From positions 124,001 through 188,000 of the forward strand of contig NZ_JAUFQP010000016.1 of the NCBI RefSeq assembly GCF_030409805.1: DNA of 64,000 nt, in the 5' to 3' direction. Made by a program: the position numbers and the translations under genes. The notes beneath the pieces were generated by a model. That model did not search any database, had not been told where the DNA came from, and was given only the letters and a program-made list of their open reading frames with translations. Shown piece by piece: positions 8,247 to 15,402 of the stretch. This stretch comes from Algibacter miyuki. GTDB taxonomy: Bacteria; Bacteroidota; Bacteroidia; Flavobacteriales; Flavobacteriaceae. Position 1 is the first letter of the stretch. Each line of letters opens with the position of its first letter.

Positions 8247-11200
8247 TTATTTAACAACAATCTTCGCTTTTGCTGAATAATTTCCAGCCTCAATATCAAT
8301 GATATAAATACCACTTGTTTTGGGTGCTGTAAGTTTAATTTGATTAATAATATCCATCCGGTTTGATTCAATAACTTCTCCTAAAATGTTGTAAATACGT
8401 ATAGTTGCATTTTTATATTGAACTTTATTATTCAATTTTATATTAAAATCTTGCCCAATACCTATAGGATTTGGATAAACTTGCAATAACCTTTCATTAA
8501 CTACATCTAGTGATTCTGCGGTAAGTGTTATATTATTTGATAAGTAGGTAATATCACTAGCATCTAACGCATAATTATAAATTCTAAAATCATCATAACT
8601 TTGGTTGGTATATTTATCTTGAGATTGTTGAGATTTACCTAAATAATTTTGATGCGTTTCACCAACATCCGATGGTGTAAGGTTGCAGTTATTATCTGTA
8701 AAAACTAACTCTCCATTAATAAAATATTTTAGTGTAGTTCCTTCTAAAGTTAGTGCAACATGTACCCATTCATCATCAGGAAAATCACAAGGCATGTAAA
8801 TATTATATCTGTTGCCTTCCAATGGAGATATTATAAATCTAGACTCGGTTTCATTAGCCTTAGGTATAAGTAACATATACTTATCGCCAGCCGATCCAAA
8901 ATCAAAAAGGCGTAAATAATTATTGGTTACTGCAGGTGTTTTAAACCATGATACTATAGAAAAGTCTCGAAGACCATATACCACATTCTCCCCTAACTGA
9001 ACATAAGATTCTTCAGTTTCTGATAATGTTACCGCACTACCATTATTACCGGTAGACCAAATAGCATTGTTTTTTAATTCACCATGAAATCCGCCCCATT
9101 CATCATAAGCTATGATTCCTGAATTTTCATTAAATGTGAATTTTGCATGCTGACCTAAATTAGGATTTGCAACCAACACGTTAGATTCTGGCCCTACACC
9201 TTCGGTATTTACAGGTTGTACTTTATAATAGTAAGTGGATCCATTTACAACATTGATGTTATCCACATATCGAACACCATCAAAATTATTAGCGATACTA
9301 GTAAATGGTCCGTTTGGATTTGATGATTTAGATATGTTGTAGTAGGTATCAAAAACAAAATTCCATGTAATAATATTAGCAGCATCACCAGATGAGATAT
9401 ATAAGTTTTCTATCTCATTTGGCGCATCAATACTATTTGTTGTTACATCAATAACACTTGAATATTCGCCTTCTCCAGAACTATTTACGCCAACAATTTT
9501 GTAGTAATAGGTTGTAGTTGCTGTTAAATTTTCGTCTCTATACGTTAAATCATCTAGATTTTCTACAATAGTTTCAAAAACACCATCCATACTATTTGAG
9601 CGTTTAATTGTATATCTTTTAGCATTGGCTGCACTATTCCAATCTAATTGAATAATGGTTCCTGAAACAGCGGTTCCAATTAAAACAGGTGCAGCAGCTG
9701 GCTGATCTTTTACAACATTAACCTCTCTTGAATATGAAGATTGTGTATCTTTATAGCTCATTGCTCTTACTCTATATATAGCAGATGTATAGGTTATAGG
9801 ATCTGAAAAACTTACGATTTCTCCTGCTACATAATCTTCCCCATTTACCAAAGTTGCAATAGGCACAAAATCGGTATCCATATCTGTTTTTCTTTCTAAA
9901 ATATAATGTTTACCTGTTTCTCCATTATGGTCGTACCAAGTAAGTATACTTTGACTATAATCCTCAGAAAATGTTGGATTTACCCATGGCGGCGCTATTT
10001 TCCAGTTATGGCTATATTCATTAGCTTTCTTAAATCCTGTGCCCGAGTTAAACTCACCAAACATTTCTCCCGCAAGTGTTAATTGTCCGCCTAGTTCTAA
10101 AGTTCGCGCATCGTTAACCCATTGGTATAAAAAATGATGCTCGACTAGATCGTTAGTTTCAAAATAAGATAATATTTGCTCTAATTTGTCTCTATTTCTT
10201 TCGGCATTAGCAGGAGTAAGTGGTAATGAGCCTGTTTTTTGAACGCCGCTTTCATCTAAAATAGGATCGCCATTAGGGTAGAATCTTGGTCCGCTAACAT
10301 CCGGCCATTTAGAAGCATCTGCCCCATTGGTCCAGTTTGCTCCATTATTCCATTCTGTAATCCATACAGGTCTTCCTCCAATAGATGCTGAAGAAATATT
10401 CCATCCCCACCAACTTGTTGGTTGATCTTGATAGGCATGAAAAGCAATAAAATCTACTCGATAATTAAGTTCATCACAAAGTTGCATAAACTCATTAAGC
10501 CATGCGCTACCAATAGCTGCAGGTGCTGGCGAGCCAATTCTTAAGCCCGATTTAAAAATTTCTGGCCATTGGTTAATTGCAGAAGCTACGGACATGTTCG
10601 CTTGGTCTGGTCTTGCCGGTTCATTATAACCTAAAACATGAGATACATTAGTTAAAGAGTTGATTTTTGTAAAAGAATCCCAACCCAAATTATGGCGCAT
10701 TGGCACAAAACTAGCATCTACATTTTCATTATTTCCACCAGCAGACCAATTGTATGATATCGTTGGGCTTGCCTTGTAATTAGCCTCTCCAGCCAATGCA
10801 TTCGAAATTCCTTTTTTAGAATTCCATTGCCATTTAAAAACTCTTATAAATGATACAAAACTACTTTGGTCGGTTGCTGATTTAACAAAACCTTCTGGTA
10901 ACATAGATACTTCCATATCTTCATCACTAGCAATAAACATTCTACTATAGCCTGTACCATTAGCATTATTAGCTAAAGTTGCTGCAAATCCTTTTTTTAG
11001 TTTAAAAGATTTTACATTGTTATTAAAAGCACCTAAATCATTATGGTAAGTTTCTACTTCTAAAGATATAGCATCACCGCCAAAATTCTCTTCGGTATAA
11101 ATAGTAAGTGCTTCTTGCATGGCTATGTTACCGTTAGGGATAATGACACAACCTGAAGCGTAAACGGCAATTCTATCTTTTGCACCATCAAATGGTTGCC

Positions 11201-12566
11201 CATTTATTTTAACATTATCTAACCAACTATTTTCTTCATTTAAAAATATAGAAGGCTTTATTCTTTCAATATATAACCACGACTCATCTGATGTTAAATT
11301 AACCGTACTATTTCGAAGCGGATCAAAATCTGTAATATGTACTTCTGACTTCCCAGATACCGTAATCTCGGCATTAATAAAACGCGTAATACTATAATCT
11401 TCATCAGTTATACTTACCGGCGTTTTAGGGTAATCTCCCGAAGACACAGGAGCGTAAGCACCTGATCCATCAAATGTTACCGAAGCGACTTGCATGTTAA
11501 CAGCACCCTCCGGATAGTTTTTACCTAAAACAATTCGAGGTTGAGCCCCAAATTTCTTAAGCGATAAGTTTCCAACAAACCATATACCTTGACCATCATT
11601 TTCAAACAGCAAATAGTAAGTTCCCGCTTCTGTTGTGGTAAAGGCTAAATTACTATTGGTTAATTTTCGTTGGTTGCCATTACCAATGGTTGTTGAGAAT
11701 TGGTTAATTATATTGTTTCCCGTAGTTTCTTGACTGGTACTTATTTTGAAAGTTCCCGAAGTACCATTTCCCCAATAAGTATATAAAGTATTAAGATTGT
11801 AAGTTGTGTTAGCCTCTAACGTTACAGGGTAGTAATAAGAAGAGCCATTACTTACACCACTTTCCCATCGCATCATCATAAAATGATCAGTACCTGTGTA
11901 AGTTTGACCATTGTATGTTAAATTATTATTTAAACTGTTAATAAACCTTACACCAGAACCACTGTTAGGGGTATTCCATGGTACATTATTGGCTCCATTA
12001 TTATTCCATCCCGCTTGGAAAGGGGTTTGCGTAGTTAGATTTCCAAATGCATTTTCGGTAATGTTTGGTCCTTCAGTCATTTCAGAAAGATCTGGATTTG
12101 CATTTTCAATACCATCGACAATATCATAAATGGTTTCTAAATTTTTAGAATCAATATAGCTTCCATTTTGATAAATATGAACGGTATTTCCCTCCACAGC
12201 ATAACGAATGGTTTGCTCTTCTGTTGAAGAAAAATTCATCATATACGCACTAGATAAAGGTGTTGTCCATTGAAATTTATCTGAACTTAAGGACGTTCTA
12301 AAACCTGTAAAATCCTTTTTCCGAAGGTCGAAATCTAAGCCTCTACCTTCTGAAGAATTAATAGTCGCTTTTATTTCTATAGACATATTTTGATACATGT
12401 CTATAGGAAGTTCTATTACATTTACAACGCCGGAACTATTAAAAATTTCTGAGGAATGAAGCGTTGTTGGCAAACTGCCTTTTGAGTCTAAACTAGGTTC
12501 TTGCGAATAGACCTGTGTTGTTATTAGAATTAAAACAACACTTAAAATCTGGATTAATTTAATCAT
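8247..12566 (-). CDS. Secreted multidomain glycoside hydrolase, PF11790/GH128-like, with FN3, LamG and T9SS domains
   Basis: A 1439-residue protein with a signal peptide (ending VYSQ). Order: a LamG-like start; a jelly-roll segment (about 165-340); a beta/gamma-crystallin-like stretch (about 485-555, TIYTEENFGGDAISLEVE); a TIM-barrel domain (about 610-860); two fibronectin III domains (about 950-1130); a LamG/concanavalin-like domain (about 1140-1345); and a T9SS type A tail starting LQVYPNP. The barrel has GYNEPARPDQ (Glu near 648) and VWITEWNNG (Glu near 738) plus FIAFHAYQ, matching the Asl1-like catalytic core (PF11790), which includes GH128 endo-beta-1,3-glucanases. The substrate here is unknown; PUL context suggests an endo-acting enzyme on a galactan or arabinogalactan backbone. 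It follows the CBM gene and may share its promoter. Domain limits are estimates. Confidence 0.82.
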   Translation of the reverse strand: MIKLIQILSVVLILITTQVYSQEPSLDSKGSLPTTLHSSEIFNSSGVVNVIELPIDMYQNMSIEIKATINSSEGRGLDFDLRKKDFTGFRTSLSSDKFQWTTPLSSAYMMNFSSTEEQTIRYAVEGNTVHIYQNGSYIDSKNLETIYDIVDGIENANPDLSEMTEGPNITENAFGNLTTQTPFQAGWNNNGANNVPWNTPNSGSGVRFINSLNNNLTYNGQTYTGTDHFMMMRWESGVSNGSSYYYPVTLEANTTYNLNTLYTYWGNGTSGTFKISTSQETTGNNIINQFSTTIGNGNQRKLTNSNLAFTTTEAGTYYLLFENDGQGIWFVGNLSLKKFGAQPRIVLGKNYPEGAVNMQVASVTFDGSGAYAPVSSGDYPKTPVSITDEDYSITRFINAEITVSGKSEVHITDFDPLRNSTVNLTSDESWLYIERIKPSIFLNEENSWLDNVKINGQPFDGAKDRIAVYASGCVIIPNGNIAMQEALTIYTEENFGGDAISLEVETYHNDLGAFNNNVKSFKLKKGFAATLANNANGTGYSRMFIASDEDMEVSMLPEGFVKSATDQSSFVSFIRVFKWQWNSKKGISNALAGEANYKASPTISYNWSAGGNNENVDASFVPMRHNLGWDSFTKINSLTNVSHVLGYNEPARPDQANMSVASAINQWPEIFKSGLRIGSPAPAAIGSAWLNEFMQLCDELNYRVDFIAFHAYQDQPTSWWGWNISSASIGGRPVWITEWNNGANWTNGADASKWPDVSGPRFYPNGDPILDESGVQKTGSLPLTPANAERNRDKLEQILSYFETNDLVEHHFLYQWVNDARTLELGGQLTLAGEMFGEFNSGTGFKKANEYSHNWKIAPPWVNPTFSEDYSQSILTWYDHNGETGKHYILERKTDMDTDFVPIATLVNGEDYVAGEIVSFSDPITYTSAIYRVRAMSYKDTQSSYSREVNVVKDQPAAAPVLIGTAVSGTIIQLDWNSAANAKRYTIKRSNSMDGVFETIVENLDDLTYRDENLTATTTYYYKIVGVNSSGEGEYSSVIDVTTNSIDAPNEIENLYISSGDAANIITWNFVFDTYYNISKSSNPNGPFTSIANNFDGVRYVDNINVVNGSTYYYKVQPVNTEGVGPESNVLVANPNLGQHAKFTFNENSGIIAYDEWGGFHGELKNNAIWSTGNNGSAVTLSETEESYVQLGENVVYGLRDFSIVSWFKTPAVTNNYLRLFDFGSAGDKYMLLIPKANETESRFIISPLEGNRYNIYMPCDFPDDEWVHVALTLEGTTLKYFINGELVFTDNNCNLTPSDVGETHQNYLGKSQQSQDKYTNQSYDDFRIYNYALDASDITYLSNNITLTAESLDVVNERLLQVYPNPIGIGQDFNIKLNNKVQYKNATIRIYNILGEVIESNRMDIINQIKLTAPKTSGIYIIDIEAGNYSAKAKIVVK

Positions 12567-12819
12567 TTTGTTGAATTTTAAAAGTTTTATTTAGTTTACA
12601 TTTATTTATAATTACTCGTTTAGGTTAGTAATTAATTTAAAGTGCATTTAGAAAAGAGGGAGAAAAAACAGTAACTTATTAAAAGATGTAGTCTCTACAA
12701 ATTCGAGGAGGTTATTAAGGTACCAACCTTGTATAGTGTAACCATAATTTATAGAGAACAGTGCATACCAAAAGGACACATTTATAAGAAAAGTGTTTTG
12801 ATATAGAAATTAATTTAAA
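12567..12819. other. Intergenic region upstream of the GH128-like gene
   Basis: No coding sequence is seen. A nested inverted repeat lies at 12710-12743: outer arms GGTTA/TAACC and inner arms AAGGT/ACCTT with an ACCA loop. It could be a weak attenuator after the CBM gene or a protein site. No copy of the putative AraR or HTCS motifs is present, so the gene probably depends on the promoter upstream of the CBM gene. Confidence 0.35.
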
Positions 12820-13695
12820 TTACATTTTCACTATTTTAGTTACGTTTCGCTTACCTTTAGATTGTAAATCTAAAATATAGGTCCCAGGCTTTAAGTGTAC
12901 TCCATATTGGTTTAGACCATAATTAAGGACGCCTTCATCTACTTTAGCGCCAAGAATATTATAAATTTTAAACGAAGTAGCTTCCGCTCTAGTATTAATG
13001 TTAAATTGATTGTTTGACGGGTTTGGATATACATTTACAGTGCTTAGTGCATTGTATGTATTTATACTTAATGTTGTAGAAGCTTCAAGATCATCAACAG
13101 TATACGTTACCCCTTTTTTTCCAAACACTAATTTATCAATCCATAGACCATTTTCCCTAGATCCTATTTGGAAATCCACAGTAAGAGCGCTAGGCTCTAT
13201 ATCGTAACTCCATTTGGTACCGGTATTATAGAATTGAGATACATTAACCCATTTCCATTGCTCCAATATGGTCGTTCCCATATTATCTCCTGTAACAACA
13301 TCGGTTCCTAAAGTATGACCTGCAACGTGTAAGGCATTAATATTAACCCAATCGTTGGTATCACTTGAGGTTTTAGCACCAACCGATCTTGGTGTAAAAA
13401 AACTATCATCACTAGCACTATTAGGACCAATGTATAGCTTTACATATAAATCATAAGTATCTGCTTCAGGAAAAGTTACACTATAAGTAATCACTTTAGT
13501 GTCATTTCCAGGGTTTCCGCTTGCCTCTAGATCTGTTGATGGGTACACATAAGTAATAGCTCCATCAGTTCCTGTAGCAAAATCACTTCCTAACGCACCA
13601 CTTTCGGCTTGTAAACCTATAGGTTGCGTGGTTTGGGCAAATAGCCCAATTACACTTAACATTATCAAGTAAAAAGAGCATGTAATTTTTTTCAT
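12820..13695 (-). CDS. Secreted carbohydrate-binding-module-like protein with T9SS tail
   Basis: The open frame extends to 13737, but the ATG at 13695 (MKKITCSFYLIMLSVIGLFAQ) gives a normal signal peptide and is preferred, leaving 291 residues. The mature part is one beta-sandwich-like domain (about residues 25-200) starting GLQAESGALGS and containing ITYSVTFPEADTYDLYVKLY and ENGLWIDKLVFGKKG, a pattern like CBM6/CBM35-type modules. A T9SS sorting domain follows (NVYPNPSNNQFNIN to the end). No catalytic domain is seen, so it is probably a cell-surface or secreted glycan-binding protein. A putative HTCS site lies about 160 bases upstream, suggesting it is the first gene of its own unit, followed by the GH128-like gene. 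The CBM family number is not certain. Confidence 0.78.
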   Translation of the reverse strand: MKKITCSFYLIMLSVIGLFAQTTQPIGLQAESGALGSDFATGTDGAITYVYPSTDLEASGNPGNDTKVITYSVTFPEADTYDLYVKLYIGPNSASDDSFFTPRSVGAKTSSDTNDWVNINALHVAGHTLGTDVVTGDNMGTTILEQWKWVNVSQFYNTGTKWSYDIEPSALTVDFQIGSRENGLWIDKLVFGKKGVTYTVDDLEASTTLSINTYNALSTVNVYPNPSNNQFNINTRAEATSFKIYNILGAKVDEGVLNYGLNQYGVHLKPGTYILDLQSKGKRNVTKIVKM

Positions 13696-13852
13696 AATTT
13701 CTAGTTTTAATTTAGTTAGACTTAATTTTATTAGCAACTAAATAATTTTACAAATACTAAAAACATGTGCTTTTTATGTGGTGTAAAAACATCTGTTTAT
13801 ATAAAAAAACATTTAGTTGGTTTTGTAAAGTAACTACCAATGCTTTATTATA

Positions 13853-13873
13853 ATGGGGTGTAAATCAGTTAAA
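13853..13873 (-). promoter_or_regulatory. Putative HTCS binding site upstream of the CBM gene
   Basis: ATGGGGT-GTAAATCAGTT (read on the plus strand) matches the consensus ATGGRGT-RTAAATYRR shared with sites at 31357, 43741 and 50345. It lies about 160 bases upstream of the CBM gene start. Attribution to the HTCS is inference from shared occurrence. Confidence 0.55.
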
Positions 13874-13982
13874 AAACGGGTTGAAAACAACTTAAAAAGG
13901 AATATACTGATTAAGCTATGCTTAGCAATAGCACGAACTAGTTAGAAATAGTGCTCTGGATTTTATTTTTTACTTGAAAATT

Positions 13983-14013
13983 GAAAAAGCACCTCTTTTG
14001 AGATGCTTTTTTT
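13983..14013 (-). terminator. Terminator downstream of the DUF2264 gene
   Basis: AGCA-c-CTC/GAG-a-TGCT stem with a TTTT loop and A/T runs on both sides, starting just after the DUF2264 stop codon. Confidence 0.75.
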
Positions 14014-14019
14014 AAGTAA

Positions 14020-15252
14020 TTAATTTTTGTACGCATGATCGATGGGTATATTCTCACCAGACCAAATTTTCTTTTGTGTCCATGGTTGATAAGCATCTGT
14101 CCAAAACACATCATTAGCAGGTAAACCGAGTACTAAAAAAGCTTCGGAACACAAATACAAACTCCCTGTAGAAATATAACCTTCTCCAATATCAGGCTGA
14201 TGGCCATACAAACCTATTTGCAACCAACCCTTTTTATCGAAGGTACCAGGGGCATTTATTTGATTATGAATCATGGTATAAAAAGCTGAACGAACTTGTG
14301 CTGGTGCTACATTTTTAGGCAGTTGATTCCAAAGTGCCACTTGCGATAATAATTGAAAAGCACCAAAACGATAAGCTAAAGAGCGCCCTATTGGTGGATA
14401 CGTACCATCGGGAGAAATTAACCGTTCTTGTATGTCTGCATAGCGTTTTGCGCGATTTAATGCAATATCAAAATCTCTTTTGTAGTGTTTATCTTTTTCA
14501 ATAACTACGTTTAAAATATCCAAAATCATAGGTTGAATTACAAAACTATTATAGTAATCCCAATGGAAATCTGGACCATCACCATACATGCCATCTCCTA
14601 AATACCATTCTTTATGTTTATTTAAAGAGTAATCTAAACGCATCATGTCTGCACCTGCATCAAACTTCAATAAAGCAGCTTCAATCATTCCAGAAAAAAG
14701 CAACCAATTGCTATAATATGGTTTTATAACTCGTGTAGATTTAAAAGCAGTTATAACATTTTCCTTTGTTTTTTCATCTAATGGTTCCCACAACTGTTTT
14801 GGTGCTCTAATTAAAGCTTGAGCTAAAAAAGCAGCATCCACTAAAGGCTGTTTATCCTTATTAAAATTCATAAAATCTGGCGATTCTGGGTTTGTAGCAT
14901 TCGCAATACAAACCTGAGCCATTTTAATGTATTTGGCTCTTAACTTACCCTCTTTGGTAGTATCGGGTTCTAATTCTAACCATGGTGCCATACCAGAAAG
15001 CAACCTTCCAAAGGCTTCAAGGTATGTAACGTGCTTACGGTCGTCCCAAGCTCCAGGAGATTTTTCAACAGGCATTTTTACTTTTAATTCATTTTTACTT
15101 AGCGCTGTTAAAACCGGATCTCCAATTTTTATTAATGAAGAAACAAAAAACGCACGCGCCTCTTCAGGCGATTCTTTTTGCGCATAACTCGTGTTTAAAC
15201 TTAACACAGAAATTGCGAAAATTAGTAACGCATATTTTATTTGATAACTCAT
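14020..15252 (-). CDS. DUF2264-family protein, exported, putative carbohydrate-active enzyme
   Basis: A 410-residue protein with a signal peptide (ALLIFAISVLSLNTSYAQ) and a DUF2264 (PF10022) body: KHVTYLEAFGRLLSGMAPWLEL, then YYSNWLLFSGMIEAALLKF, WYLGDGMYGDGPDFHWDYYNSFV and LISPDGTYPPIGRS. DUF2264 proteins look alpha-helical, probably of an (alpha/alpha)n-barrel type found in uronic-acid-active enzymes, and may be related to beta-glucuronidase families such as GH154; this relation is from memory and not confirmed. The Asp-rich GDGMYGDGPDFHWD loop is a plausible active site. It has terminators before (15354) and after (13983), so it is probably monocistronic. Its location in a PUL with GH115 and GH105 fits a role in removing a uronate or related side group in the periplasm. 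Confidence 0.82.
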   Translation of the reverse strand: MSYQIKYALLIFAISVLSLNTSYAQKESPEEARAFFVSSLIKIGDPVLTALSKNELKVKMPVEKSPGAWDDRKHVTYLEAFGRLLSGMAPWLELEPDTTKEGKLRAKYIKMAQVCIANATNPESPDFMNFNKDKQPLVDAAFLAQALIRAPKQLWEPLDEKTKENVITAFKSTRVIKPYYSNWLLFSGMIEAALLKFDAGADMMRLDYSLNKHKEWYLGDGMYGDGPDFHWDYYNSFVIQPMILDILNVVIEKDKHYKRDFDIALNRAKRYADIQERLISPDGTYPPIGRSLAYRFGAFQLLSQVALWNQLPKNVAPAQVRSAFYTMIHNQINAPGTFDKKGWLQIGLYGHQPDIGEGYISTGSLYLCSEAFLVLGLPANDVFWTDAYQPWTQKKIWSGENIPIDHAYKN

Positions 15253-15353
15253 CGATATTATAGTTTATAGATTTATTTTTTGTTTGAAATACAAAATATA
15301 CTTAAAATATTTAAGCTTTATTAAACTTAGTTAAAAATTAAATACATGTAAGC

Positions 15354-15384
15354 AAAAAGGCTATCTATACCCGATAACCTTTTT
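15354..15384 (-). terminator. Terminator downstream of the lectin-domain hydrolase gene
   Basis: AAAAAGG-c-TATC / GATA-a-CCTTTTT stem with a short loop, 18 bases past the stop codon of the next gene upstream. It ends the susC2 operon or its last unit. Confidence 0.75.
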
Positions 15385-15402
15385 AGTGCTACTAATTTTT
15401 TT

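Larger units (their letters stand above)
13696..14019. other. Regulatory gap between the DUF2264 gene and the CBM gene
   Basis: No coding sequence. It holds the DUF2264 terminator at its right end, the putative HTCS site at 13853-13873, and T-rich promoter-like DNA nearer the CBM gene; TAGTATTTG on the minus strand near 13755 is close to a -7 box but has one extra base. Confidence 0.5.

Noticed and set aside
10256..10447. Frame inside the PF11790 gene
   Set aside because: Alternative frame of a long, well-supported gene; no independent start or motif.
12710..12743. Nested inverted repeat as a riboswitch
   Set aside because: Stems of 5 bases only and no known riboswitch core; left as a weak inverted repeat.
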